Part shown: positions 17,301-25,195 of the stretch, piece after piece
How positions within the stretch are numbered: position 1 is the stretch's first letter
How the letters are laid out: every line of letters begins with the position of its first letter
DNA from: Antarctobacter albus
GTDB taxonomy: Bacteria; Pseudomonadota; Alphaproteobacteria; Rhodobacterales; Rhodobacteraceae
Reading direction: 5' to 3'
Length of the DNA: 64,000 nucleotides
Assembly (NCBI RefSeq): GCF_900101505.1
Contig: NZ_FMZI01000006.1
Location: 62,001-126,000 of the forward strand
Program-made: the position numbers and the translations under genes
Notes under the pieces: model-generated
The model's database searches: none
What the model was told of the DNA's origin: nothing
What the model saw: only the letters and a program-made list of their open reading frames with translations

Positions 17301-17902
17301 TGGGTCATCGCGACATCCCCGTCCTGGAAACCAGGCGGCTGATCCTGCGTGGGCCGGAGCCCCATGATTACCCCGATTTCAAGGCCACCTTTGCCTCGTA
17401 CCGGTCGCGTTTCATGGGCGGGCCGCTGAATGCCTACGAAACCTGGATGCTCTACGCCGCCGAGATCGGCCATTGGGAAATCCGCGGGTTCGGCATGTGG
17501 ATGATCCACCTTCGCGAAACCGGCGAAACCGTGGGCATGGCTGGTGGCTGGTTCCCCGCGAAATGGCCCGAGCGCGAGATCGCCTGGATCATCTGGCCGG
17601 ACCAGGCCGGCAAGGGCTATGCGCTGGAGGCGACCGACCGGGTGCGGCGGCATTTCTACCATGATCTTGGGTGGGAAAGCGCCGTCAGCTACATCGACCC
17701 CAAGAACCTGGACTCGATCCGCCTGGCCGAACGCCTCGGCTGCAAGAAGGACGCAACCGCGCCCTCGATCGACGGCAGCGACGCGGTCTACCGCCATCCC
17801 TCGCTCGACGAACTGCGCGGCCAGGTCGGTCATGGGGTCGCGATGGAAATCGCGCATTACCAGGACCCGTTGTTCAAACCGAAAGGCTGGGCCGTTGACT
17901 GA
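17300..17902 (+). CDS. GNAT acetyltransferase, array member 5
   Basis: A 200-residue RimJ/RimL-type acetyltransferase: PVLETRRLILRGPEPHDYPD at the N-terminus, CoA loop in IAWIIWPDQAGKGYALEATD, then SYIDPKNLDSIRLAERLGCK. It has a longer C-terminus than the others, with a tail (YQDPLFKPKGWAVD) missing from members 1-4. ATG 17300 overlaps the previous TGA by 1 base. It closes the array; the chorismate mutase gene follows after 36 bp. Confidence 0.88.
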   Translation: MGHRDIPVLETRRLILRGPEPHDYPDFKATFASYRSRFMGGPLNAYETWMLYAAEIGHWEIRGFGMWMIHLRETGETVGMAGGWFPAKWPEREIAWIIWPDQAGKGYALEATDRVRRHFYHDLGWESAVSYIDPKNLDSIRLAERLGCKKDATAPSIDGSDAVYRHPSLDELRGQVGHGVAMEIAHYQDPLFKPKGWAVD

Positions 17903-17938
17903 CATCGCCCGCCCCGTTTCGCCCGAAAGGACCGCACA

Positions 17939-18235
17939 ATGACCGATCCCGTCATCCGCGCCGCGGAACTGTTGAAGGAGCATCGCGAAAGCATCGACCG
18001 GCTCGACGCGATCCTTGTCTTCACCCTGGCCGAACGGTTCAAGCACACCCAGGCCGTGGGCGTCCTCAAGGCGCAGCACGAGCTTCCCCCATCCGACCCC
18101 GCGCGTGAGGAAAAACAGATCGCGCGGCTCCAGGATCTTGCGACCCAGGCCGACCTCGACCCGGAATTCGCCAAGAAATTCCTGAACTTCGTCATTCAGG
18201 AAGTCATACAGCACCACAAGCAACACCAGACGTAA
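17939..18235 (+). CDS. Chorismate mutase (AroQ class)
   Basis: A 98-residue all-helical AroQ-type chorismate mutase that converts chorismate to prephenate for Phe/Tyr synthesis. Helix 1 [20 protein letters not shown] carries the first Arg and Asp of the active site; Arg-Lys-Gln positions continue in the middle helix ([14 protein letters not shown]) and last helix ([12 protein letters not shown]). It lacks a signal peptide, so it is cytoplasmic and monofunctional. It sits between the acetyltransferase array and rpsP, on the same strand. Confidence 0.88.
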   Translation: MTDPVIRAAELLKEHRESIDRLDAILVFTLAERFKHTQAVGVLKAQHELPPSDPAREEKQIARLQDLATQADLDPEFAKKFLNFVIQEVIQHHKQHQT

Positions 18236-18279
18236 GACGGCCCTGTCCGTCTTCAGCCATTCGACAAAGGAGAAAACAA

Positions 18280-18642
18280 ATGGCAGTCAAGATTCGTCTC
18301 GCCCGCGGCGGCTCGAAAAAGCGTCCCTTCTACCGCATCGTGGCCGCCGACTCGCGCATGCCGCGCGACGGTCGCTTCATCGAGAAGCTGGGCACCTACA
18401 ACCCGCTCCTGCCCAAGGACAGCGAAGAGCGCGTCAAGATGGACGTCGAGCGCATCCAGTACTGGCTGGGCGAAGGCGCACAGGCCACCGACCGCGTGTC
18501 GCGCTTCCTCGAAGCCGCTGGCGTGATCGAGAAGAAAGAGCGCAACAACCCCAAGAAGGGCACCCCGGGCAAGAAAGCCCAGGAACGCGCCGAAGAGAAG
18601 GCCGAAAAGGCCGCCGCAGCGGCTGGCGCCGACGCGGAATAA
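18280..18642 (+). CDS. rpsP: 30S ribosomal protein S16
   Basis: A 120-residue S16: [20 protein letters not shown] is the conserved start, and [20 protein letters not shown] follows as in all S16 proteins. The C-terminus is extended by a Lys/Ala/Glu-rich tail of about 35 residues, as is common in alphaproteobacteria. AAGGAG precedes the ATG. First of the rpsP-rimM-trmD-rplS ribosome assembly set, here interrupted by two unrelated genes. Confidence 0.97.
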   Translation: MAVKIRLARGGSKKRPFYRIVAADSRMPRDGRFIEKLGTYNPLLPKDSEERVKMDVERIQYWLGEGAQATDRVSRFLEAAGVIEKKERNNPKKGTPGKKAQERAEEKAEKAAAAAGADAE

Positions 18643-18654
18643 GATCCGTACAGC

Positions 18655-18681
18655 GGGACGGCGGGCCAGCCCCGCCGTCCC
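18655..18681 (+). terminator. Strong hairpin between rpsP and the 47-residue ORF
   Basis: Perfect 11-bp inverted repeat GGGACGGCGGG / CCCGCCGTCCC with a 5-nt loop, 12 bp after the rpsP stop, without a T-run. It may attenuate or act as an RNA processing or stability element that makes S16 more abundant than the downstream products. Confidence 0.5.
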
Positions 18682-18693
18682 GTCCCATTCCCC

Positions 18694-18837
18694 ATGTTTC
18701 GCCTGTTGCGCAGTTTCTTCCTGTTGGTGATCGCCTTCACCGCCGGGTTTCTCTATTCCGAATTGACATGGCATGATCGCTGTGAGGACAAGGGAGGCGA
18801 GGCCCGTGATGGCGTCTGTTTCGGAATATCCCAATGA
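18694..18837 (+). CDS. 47-residue membrane-anchored protein coupled to rimM
   Basis: A short gene giving [20 protein letters not shown] followed by a soluble part with two cysteines (HDRCEDK and DGVCFG). Topology: Arg-flanked single N-terminal helix, then about 25 residues outside, so likely an inner-membrane anchor with a periplasmic tail whose cysteines could pair. Its stop overlaps the rimM ATG (ATGA at 18834-18837), as expected for translational coupling. No function is known to me; I believe similar small proteins occur at this position in other Rhodobacteraceae. Confidence 0.72.
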   Translation: MFRLLRSFFLLVIAFTAGFLYSELTWHDRCEDKGGEARDGVCFGISQ

Positions 18838-19340
18838 CTGACACGATCTGCGTTGGCGCGATCGCGGGCGCCTTCGGCGTCCACGGTGAGGTGCGCCTCA
18901 AGAGTTTCACATCCGATCCGCTTGCGGTGGCCGACTATTCGCCGCTGAGCACCGAGGACGGCGCGCGCCTCTTCGACATCGAGATCACCCGCGAAATCAA
19001 GAACGGCTTTGCCGCCCACCTGTCCGGGGTTCGGACGAAGGAAGAGGCGGATGCGCTCAAGGGCACTCGCCTTTACGCCCCGCGTGACCGGTTGCCCAAT
19101 CTTCCCGACGACGAATACTACCACGCCGACCTGATCGGCCTGCCGGTCTTCGACGCCGGCGGTGTTGAACTGGGCAAGGTCCGCGCGGTCCAGAACCACG
19201 GTGCCACCGACCTGCTGGAGCTTCAGGTTCCGGGCAAGTCCAGCACCGTGCTCCTGCCCTTCACGCTGGCGGCGGTACCCACCGTCGACCTGACCGCGGG
19301 CCGGATCGTGGCAGACCCTCCCGAGGGCTTGTTCGACTGA
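18834..19340 (+). CDS. rimM: Ribosome maturation factor RimM
   Basis: A 168-residue RimM that binds S19 and assists maturation of the 30S head. N-terminal beta-barrel begins [20 protein letters not shown]; the PRC-barrel half has [19 protein letters not shown] and [19 protein letters not shown]. Length is normal. Its ATG overlaps the stop of the 47-residue gene. The next gene of the usual set, trmD, comes about 1.45 kb later, after an inserted gene of unknown function. Confidence 0.96.
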   Translation: MTDTICVGAIAGAFGVHGEVRLKSFTSDPLAVADYSPLSTEDGARLFDIEITREIKNGFAAHLSGVRTKEEADALKGTRLYAPRDRLPNLPDDEYYHADLIGLPVFDAGGVELGKVRAVQNHGATDLLELQVPGKSSTVLLPFTLAAVPTVDLTAGRIVADPPEGLFD

Positions 19341-19625
19341 GTGCCCGGCCTACGCCGGTTGCGCAAATCGCGCCATAGTTGATCCCGCACGCGCCACGGC
19401 AACCCCTGCCCGTGACTCGTTTTGGTCCCGTTTCGATCTGGACTTTTGCCGCATCCCGGCCGCGCCCTGAGGGATTTCACGCACCCCGAAAACAACCACA
19501 CAGAACAGCCCGCAATGTCACCACCTGCGAAACGCAGGCCGGGAATTTGGGCCGTTTCGCGCCACGATCAAGCCGCAATTTTCGGCCAATTTTAGCCGCA
19601 TTCGACGTGGATTTGAGGGGCTACC

Positions 19626-20717
19626 GTGGACGCATTCGTGTATCGATTGGCACTGGCAGGTGTGGCCATCGGCCCAGCCTTTCTGGCCACGCTGTTGCCG
19701 GCTTCTGCCATCGGCGTGCCGATCGGTCTGGCCATCGGCGGGATAGGCAGCCTCTATGCACTCATGACGTCGTTACGCGGACGCAAGGCGCGCCCGCGCC
19801 CGGCCGGCCCCGTCCTTTTGCGGCGCGCCTCTCTGCGCCGACCTGACGACACCCTGCCCTCGACCGCGGATCAGCGCCTTGCACTGGCCGATGCCCTGGC
19901 CGCCGCCGTGGACCTGCGCGCCGAACCCGAGGCCCCGCCGACCCGGGAAACCGCCATCGCGCGCATTCTGGGACGCATCCTGGACAGCTGGAAGGTCACG
20001 GACCTTGCAGAACTGCCGCGCGACATGACGATTGCACTGACCCAGCTGGAACGCCTGCTGAAAGCGGATCCGGGCGAGGCCGGCCGCATCGCCCAGATGT
20101 TCCAACGTCCCGACGTGGTGCTGAGCCTGCGCGAAGAGATCGAAAGGATCACCGAGGCGCGCGCCGCCTACGACCGGGCCTTTGCCGCCTTTCAGGCCAC
20201 CCGCCTGATGTTCGCCGCCAGCCCGCAGCCCGGCACCCTGACCGAGGCGCTGCAAAGCCTAGGCACGGTGGACAGGGACCTGTGGCATCGCATCGTTCTG
20301 GAGCACGACCCAGCAGACCCCGCCCAGCGCAGCGCGGCGCTGTGGTGCGTGACCCAGCCCGACTGCGATCGCGCGACGGTTGCCGCCTACCTGGCCCGCC
20401 TGACCGATGAGTCCCAGTTGCAGAATGCCGAGATCGACGGCGACCTCGGCTTTCTGGGCCAGGTGCGCCGGATCATCGACAACTGCAACGCCGGGATCTA
20501 CCGCAGCCAGGAACTGGCCTATGCGCCGGACAGCGACAGTGCCGCCGCCCTGGTACGGGAACTGGACGGGCTTGCGGTGCTGAACCGCGAACCGCGCTGG
20601 CCGGACCCGCAGTGCATCCTTGTCCTGCACGAAGGCCGCGAGGCCCGTCCGCGCCCGGCCTGGGACATCGTCCTGGGACGGCTCGTCGCCGCGCCGAACC
20701 GGGCCGACTATCTCTGA
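19626..20717 (+). CDS. Protein of unknown function with DUF4274-like segment
   Basis: A 363-residue protein from GTG 19626, which follows GAGGGG at 5-bp spacing. Two N-terminal hydrophobic helices (about residues 5-28 and 30-48) anchor it to the membrane; the remainder is soluble and largely helical. The segment around residues 225-270 (SAALWCVTQPDCDRATVAAY) resembles DUF4274 domains, which have a WxxxQPxCDxxTA-type core. I infer a cytoplasmic helical domain of unknown role. It separates rimM from trmD, an unusual place for an insertion. Confidence 0.7.
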   Translation: MDAFVYRLALAGVAIGPAFLATLLPASAIGVPIGLAIGGIGSLYALMTSLRGRKARPRPAGPVLLRRASLRRPDDTLPSTADQRLALADALAAAVDLRAEPEAPPTRETAIARILGRILDSWKVTDLAELPRDMTIALTQLERLLKADPGEAGRIAQMFQRPDVVLSLREEIERITEARAAYDRAFAAFQATRLMFAASPQPGTLTEALQSLGTVDRDLWHRIVLEHDPADPAQRSAALWCVTQPDCDRATVAAYLARLTDESQLQNAEIDGDLGFLGQVRRIIDNCNAGIYRSQELAYAPDSDSAAALVRELDGLAVLNREPRWPDPQCILVLHEGREARPRPAWDIVLGRLVAAPNRADYL

Positions 20718-20788
20718 GATCGGGCACATCCTTGCCCCCTGCCCCCGGCTCGGGCTAAAGGGCGCGTCAAAGCAGGACGCCCTTACCC

Positions 20789-21592
20789 ATGACAGACAAG
20801 TCCCCCCCGGCCCGGTCCCACGGGCGCAAGACGATCCGCCCCACGCTCAAGCCCCGCGAGCTGATGGACCCGGAGGCAGAACTGGCCCGCGCCTGGCGCG
20901 CTCAGGTCATCACCCTTTTCCCCGAGGCCTTTCCGGGGACGCTTGGCCTGTCCCTGACCGGCAAGGCGCTGAAGGACGGGCTCTGGCAGTTGAATACCGT
21001 GCCGCTGCGTGCCTTCGGCGAGGGCAAGCACCGCAACGTCGATGACACGCCCGCCGGCGGCGGCGCGGGAATGGTGCTGCGCCCCGATGTCATGGGCGCG
21101 GCGATCGAGACCGCGCGCGCCACCCAGCACGCCGGGGCACCGCTGGTCTACCTGTCGCCACGCGGACGGCCATTCACGCAGGGCATGGCGCGCGATCTTG
21201 CCACGCGTCCCGGGATCACCTTGATCTGCGGCCGCTTCGAGGGTCTGGACCAGCGCGTGATCGACCATTTCAACATCGCCGAGGTGTCCATCGGTGACTA
21301 CGTTCTGACCGGCGGAGAAATCGCCGCGCAGGTCATGCTGGATGCCATTGTACGCCTCTTGCCCGGCGTCCTGGGCAATGCCGAGTCCGCCGAGGAAGAA
21401 AGCTTTTCCGACGGACTGTTGGAACATCCGCAATACACCCGTCCCGCCGAATGGCAGGGCCGGGCAATCCCGCCGGTTCTGCTGTCCGGCAATCACGGCG
21501 CGGTCGAGACCTGGCGCCGCGCGGAATCCGAGAAGCTGACACAGGAACGCCGACCGGATCTCTGGCAGGCGCATCTTGGCACGGAGGACTGA
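20789..21592 (+). CDS. trmD: tRNA (guanine-N1)-methyltransferase TrmD
   Basis: A 267-residue SPOUT-class enzyme that makes m1G37 in tRNAs with G36, preventing +1 frameshifting. The trefoil-knot SAM site is clear: [29 protein letters not shown] and [20 protein letters not shown]. An extra N-terminal stretch of about 33 residues precedes the usual start ([16 protein letters not shown]). I keep ATG 20789, but GTG or later starts cannot be excluded. Confidence 0.96.
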   Translation: MTDKSPPARSHGRKTIRPTLKPRELMDPEAELARAWRAQVITLFPEAFPGTLGLSLTGKALKDGLWQLNTVPLRAFGEGKHRNVDDTPAGGGAGMVLRPDVMGAAIETARATQHAGAPLVYLSPRGRPFTQGMARDLATRPGITLICGRFEGLDQRVIDHFNIAEVSIGDYVLTGGEIAAQVMLDAIVRLLPGVLGNAESAEEESFSDGLLEHPQYTRPAEWQGRAIPPVLLSGNHGAVETWRRAESEKLTQERRPDLWQAHLGTED

Positions 21593-21596
21593 CCCC

Positions 21597-22049
21597 GTGA
21601 TCCGCTTTCGCCGCGCCACCGCCGAGGACCTGCCTGCCATCGTCGCCCTGCTGGCCGATGATGACCTTGGCGCGGCGCGCGAGGACGCCTCTCTGCCACT
21701 GAACCGGGCCTATATCTCTGCCTTCGCCGGGATCGACGCGGACCCGAACCAGTTGCTTGCCGTATCGGTCCGAAACCAGGAAATCCTTGGCTGCCTGCAG
21801 ATCACGTTCCTGCCCGGCCTGTCCCGCATGGGCGCCTGGCGGGGCCAGATCGAATCCGTGCGCATCGCCCGCGCGGCGCGGGGCGAGGGGCTTGGCCGGC
21901 AGATGTTCGACTGGGCCATCGAGACCTGTCGCGCCCGCGGGTGCACCCTTGTCCAGCTGACCTCGGACACGGCCCGGCCCGAGGCGCATCACTTTTACGA
22001 AAGCCTCGGCTTCACCGGCAGCCACACCGGCTTCAAGCTGGCGCTCTGA
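21597..22049 (+). CDS. GNAT-family acetyltransferase
   Basis: A 150-residue GNAT acetyltransferase of another subgroup than the array at 15-18 kb. Seen: N-terminal IRFRRATAEDLPAIVALLAD, CoA-binding IESVRIARAARGEGLGRQMF (RGEGLG loop) and ARPEAHHFYESLGF near the end, the usual hydrophobic-tyrosine C-terminal strand. GTG 21597 is chosen as it lies 4 bp past the trmD stop; the in-frame ATG 21576 would overlap trmD by 17 bp. Acceptor unknown. Probably cotranscribed with trmD. Confidence 0.85.
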   Translation: MIRFRRATAEDLPAIVALLADDDLGAAREDASLPLNRAYISAFAGIDADPNQLLAVSVRNQEILGCLQITFLPGLSRMGAWRGQIESVRIARAARGEGLGRQMFDWAIETCRARGCTLVQLTSDTARPEAHHFYESLGFTGSHTGFKLAL

Positions 22050-22110
22050 GCGGCTTTACAGGCCGGATGGCGCGTGCCAGCCTACCCCGGTCCAGCCTTG
22101 GAGAACCGTC

Positions 22111-22446
22111 ATGCGCCTTGTCCCCGCCCTTTCCCTTTGCCTTTTGGCCATGCCGGCCCTGGCCTGGGAACACACCGTGGAATGGCGGTTCCAGGGGCCG
22201 GAAATCGCCGGATTTCGGGCCATCTCCCCCGATTTCGACGAGGACCCGGAGATGCTCGAGGTCTCGCTGTCCCACCAGCACCACGGCGATACCATCATCA
22301 CCATCGAGGCCGACAACGGGCTGGGCGAATGTGCCGACACGCTGTCCTATGCCCAGGGCAATCCCTTTGTGACGGTGGTCCTGACCGCGAACCTGAACGC
22401 GCAGACCATGAACGGCACAACGCTGGCGCAATGTTCGACACGATGA
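22111..22446 (+). CDS. Small secreted protein, function unknown
   Basis: A 111-residue protein with a signal peptide (MRLVPALSLCLLAMPALAWE, cleavage probably after ALA). The mature part of about 93 residues is acidic with two cysteines (GLGECADT and LAQCSTR), which may form a disulfide. GGAGAA precedes the ATG. I do not recognise the family. It follows the GNAT gene by 61 bp and precedes a 470-bp intergenic stretch. Confidence 0.65.
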   Translation: MRLVPALSLCLLAMPALAWEHTVEWRFQGPEIAGFRAISPDFDEDPEMLEVSLSHQHHGDTIITIEADNGLGECADTLSYAQGNPFVTVVLTANLNAQTMNGTTLAQCSTR

Positions 22447-22919
22447 CCCCCTCGCACCCTTGACGCGACGGCACGTCAATTCGGCATTCACTTTCGGGGC
22501 CTTCTGGCTATCTTTCTGAAAACTTGATTGTTTCGGGATAGCCATGTCCATCTTTGACCATTGCGGAGGCGTTTTCTGCCCCACACCGTCCGGTCCGGAT
22601 TTTCCGGGCCGCACTGCCAGCCCCAGACAGCGCACAGCGCGCTCCCCACACATGAGACATGTGTCCCTGACGGTGCTGCAACCGGGCCACTAACGCGCTC
22701 TGCGCGTCGGCCCTGAACGACCCGGACGGCCCACCGCACCCCCGCGCGTGCCCTACCACCCCATCCCCTGACAGACCGTCGGCACATCAGACCATCCACC
22801 GCGCGAGCCCTCGGTTCGCGCGCCTTGCAACGACATGTGGCGCCCGCTGCGGACGCCCTGTCGAACGGATCAGACAGGCCTGCGCGCCAAAAGATTGTAC
22901 CAAAAAGGAGTGACCCCAA
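22447..22919. other. Long intergenic region before the Hint-domain gene
   Basis: 473 bp without a credible gene. It contains an inverted repeat TGGCTATC (22505-22512) / GATAGCCA (22537-22544) with 24 bp between the arms, and a perfect 17-bp palindrome ACACATG-AGA-CATGTGT at 22648-22664. Base composition is lower in GC around the first repeat. The palindrome is about 255 bp upstream of the Hint gene start and looks like a regulator binding site. Confidence 0.55.
22648..22664. promoter_or_regulatory. Perfect 17-bp palindrome, probable operator
   Basis: ACACATG, spacer AGA, CATGTGT: both 7-base arms match perfectly. Size and spacing fit a dimeric helix-turn-helix repressor. No regulator gene is adjacent, so the binder is unknown. 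Confidence 0.45.
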
Positions 22920-23840
22920 ATGCCAAACTTCCAAGCAACGGACATGCTGTATTTCCGAGGCTCGGACAGCGGTTCGACCCTGACGCCCTCCGGGAACTAC
23001 GTTCTCTACACCTCGAACACGACCGTGGTGGACGGCAACACTGATGGCCAGGTCAACCTTGGCTTCGACTATCTTCAGTGGGGCAGCAGCACGCTGTCCT
23101 TCAGCAGCTTTACCATCACGATCAACGGCAACGAATATGCCATCTTCCAGGACGGCCGGGATTTCTACATCCCCTTCGATTCCAGCATCGACGACCTGTC
23201 GACGCTGAACGGCAGCGCCGTCACGCAGCCCATTTCTTCGCCCACCGCATCCGCCAGCACGATCAACTGTTTTGCGGCAGGCACCCGGATCGCGACCGCC
23301 CGGGGCGAAGCCGCCGTCGAAACGCTGACAGCGGGCCAGGAGATCCTGCGCGCCGATGGCGGCACCACCCGGGTACGTTGGGTCGGCCACCAGGCGGTGC
23401 GTCCCGTCGACGGCCACCTGATCGTGATCCGTGCCGGCGCGCTGGGTGCTGGGCTACCGCTGCGCGACCTGATCGTGACCGGCGATCACGGAATGGTTCT
23501 GGACGGGCATGTCGTCAACGCCTCTGTCCTGGTGAACGGGCGCGGGATCACCTGGGCCGACCCGGCGCAGATGCCCCAGACCGTTAACGTCTACCATGTC
23601 GAGACCGAGACCCACGAGGCGCTGCTGGCGGAAGGCGCCCCGGCAGAAACCTATGTCGATTACGCCGGGCGTGGCGCCTTTGCCAACTACCAGGAATACC
23701 TCGACCTGAACGGCGCAGACCGGCTCATCCACGAGATGGCCCTGCCCCGGATTTCCAGCCGCCGTTTCCTGCCCGATAGCCTCCGCGCCCGGCTGGACGA
23801 CGATGCCCCGCGGCACGCGGATTTCGCGCAAAGCGCCTGA
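22920..23840 (+). CDS. Hint-domain (Hint_2) protein
   Basis: A 306-residue protein with an N-terminal region of about 110 residues rich in Ser, Thr, Gly and beta-prone sequence (SSTLSFSSFTITINGNEYAI), followed by a Hint (hedgehog/intein) domain starting at Cys117 in NCFAAGTRIATARGEAAVET. Further Hint features are DLIVTGDHGMVLDG (TxxH-type) and VNVYHVETETHEALLAEG. Such domains can self-cleave at the Cys; roseobacters carry many, with unknown purpose, often attached to secreted proteins. No signal peptide is seen. SD AAGGAG precedes the ATG. A second Hint protein at 55.1 kb lacks this Cys. Confidence 0.85.
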   Translation: MPNFQATDMLYFRGSDSGSTLTPSGNYVLYTSNTTVVDGNTDGQVNLGFDYLQWGSSTLSFSSFTITINGNEYAIFQDGRDFYIPFDSSIDDLSTLNGSAVTQPISSPTASASTINCFAAGTRIATARGEAAVETLTAGQEILRADGGTTRVRWVGHQAVRPVDGHLIVIRAGALGAGLPLRDLIVTGDHGMVLDGHVVNASVLVNGRGITWADPAQMPQTVNVYHVETETHEALLAEGAPAETYVDYAGRGAFANYQEYLDLNGADRLIHEMALPRISSRRFLPDSLRARLDDDAPRHADFAQSA

Positions 23841-24068
23841 TCGCGACGCACCTTGCGGGCCGTGGGTCTTGGTCCTTGATTTAGCTCCGGCGCGCATGTA
23901 AGGACACGCATCTTTCGGTGCCGGGGCGACTCGGCGCCGATTGGTTTTGTTGCCCGGAAACGGGCGACACCCGAACAAAGAACAGCTGGTCATCTTTTTC
24001 CCGACAGGGGGAAAGCACTGCCCAGACATCTCCGCGGGAAAACCGCGACGAACATAGGAGAAGGTCAG
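23841..24068 (+). promoter_or_regulatory. Structured leader region before rplS
   Basis: 228 bp with several possible hairpins: a GGTGCCG...CGGCGCC pair around 23917-23939, GTTGCCCG-GAAA-CGGGCGAC (23948-23967) and CTTTTTCCC...GGGGGAAAG (about 23993-24015). Three consecutive hairpins before a ribosomal protein gene suggest an autoregulated leader, but I cannot match it to a known family. Confidence 0.35.
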
Positions 24069-24464
24069 ATGGATCTGATCGCACAGCTCGAGGCAGAACA
24101 GATTGCCTCGCTCGGGAAGAGCATTCCCGATTTCAAGCCCGGCGACACCGTGCGCGTCGGCTACAAGGTGACCGAAGGCACCCGCACCCGTGTGCAGAAC
24201 TACGAAGGCGTCTGCATCAGCCGCAAGAACGGCAAGGGCATCGCGGGTTCGTTCACCGTTCGCAAGATCTCTTTCGGTGAAGGCGTGGAACGTGTGTTCC
24301 CGCTGTACTCGACCAACATCGAGTCGATCGAAGTCGTCCGTCGTGGCCGCGTCCGCCGCGCCAAGATGTACTACCTGCGCTCGCGCCGCGGCAAGTCGGC
24401 CCGTATCGCAGAGGACACCACCTACAAGCCGCTCAAAGGCAAGAGCGCTGGCGCTGACGCGTAA
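24069..24464 (+). CDS. rplS: 50S ribosomal protein L19
   Basis: A 131-residue L19 at the 30S-50S interface. Conserved: [40 protein letters not shown] and [26 protein letters not shown] sits before the ATG. The C-terminal tail ([10 protein letters not shown]) is family-typical for alphaproteobacteria. rpmE follows after 12 bp and is cotranscribed. Confidence 0.97.
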   Translation: MDLIAQLEAEQIASLGKSIPDFKPGDTVRVGYKVTEGTRTRVQNYEGVCISRKNGKGIAGSFTVRKISFGEGVERVFPLYSTNIESIEVVRRGRVRRAKMYYLRSRRGKSARIAEDTTYKPLKGKSAGADA

Positions 24465-24476
24465 GGAGCCCGCGAT

Positions 24477-24698
24477 ATGAAAAAGAATCTGCACCCCGAT
24501 TATCACCTGATCACCGTCAAGATGACCGACGGGACCGAGTATCAGACCCGTTCGACCTGGGGCAAAGAGGGCGACACGCTCGTTCTCGACATCGACCCCA
24601 CCGTGCACCCGGCCTGGACCGGCGGTACGGGCCGCATGCTCGACCAGGGCGGCCGCGTGTCGAAGTTCAAGAAGAAATACGAAGGCCTCGGCTTCTGA
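24477..24698 (+). CDS. rpmE: 50S ribosomal protein L31
   Basis: A 73-residue L31: [20 protein letters not shown] and the closing [13 protein letters not shown] match the family. It has no CxxC zinc motif, so it is the zinc-independent form as usual in alphaproteobacteria. SD TAAGGAG overlaps the end of the 12-bp gap after rplS; a strong terminator follows. Confidence 0.96.
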   Translation: MKKNLHPDYHLITVKMTDGTEYQTRSTWGKEGDTLVLDIDPTVHPAWTGGTGRMLDQGGRVSKFKKKYEGLGF

Positions 24699-24721
24699 GC
24701 CTTCCGCCTTTCGAAACAGGA

Positions 24722-24747
24722 CGCCGCCCCTCGGGGCGGCGTTTTTC
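24722..24747 (+). terminator. Rho-independent terminator after rplS-rpmE
   Basis: Stem CGCCGCCCC / GGGGCGGCG with 2-nt loop (TC) followed by five T. Ends the rplS-rpmE transcript. Confidence 0.92.
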
Positions 24748-24779
24748 GTTTGGCAGACCGCGAACGGCCGTTCGAGCGG

Positions 24780-24968
24780 TCATTTCTTGACGCTCAGCCC
24801 CATCCCGGACACGGTCTTGGGGCCGCTGGGGGCATGCAATTCATCCGGCACACAGGTTGTCCATTTCACCTGTCCCGGGCTGACCTTGGGCATGCAGGGC
24901 GGGGTGTCCGCCACGGCGACATTGGCCAGGGCAACAAGGGTTGTCATCGAAAGCAAAGCTATACGCAT
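24780..24968 (-). CDS. Small secreted protein, function unknown
   Basis: A 62-residue protein with a signal peptide MRIALLSMTTLVALANVAVA, leaving about 42 mature residues with two cysteines (TPPCMPK and WTTCVPD) that could form a disulfide. ATG 24968 is preceded by GAGGAG at good spacing; the in-frame ATG at 24986 is rejected since it would hide the signal. It faces the rplS-rpmE terminator and is divergent from the aminotransferase gene. Not recognised. Confidence 0.6.
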   Translation of the reverse strand: MRIALLSMTTLVALANVAVADTPPCMPKVSPGQVKWTTCVPDELHAPSGPKTVSGMGLSVKK

Positions 24969-25195
24969 TGTAATCTCCTCAATCAAAATTCGGGGCCTGG
25001 AACACCCCGCCGGTCAAAGCTACGCCGGCCGGTCGCGGCGCGTCAGTCTGATTTCCCTCACCCGGACCCGGCTGGTTCTTGCGCATCTCAGGCCCCGTGC
25101 CTGCGGCATTCACCATACCGAAGGCGCGTCGCCCCACTGGACAGCCCGTCACGCCCCTGCCAATTTGATCAAAACCTGCAGCCGGAGTCGCCGCC

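Noticed and set aside
23841-24068. Known L19 leader riboregulator
   Set aside because: The known L19 leaders are from other phyla, and I could not match the hairpins here; kept only as a low-confidence structured region.
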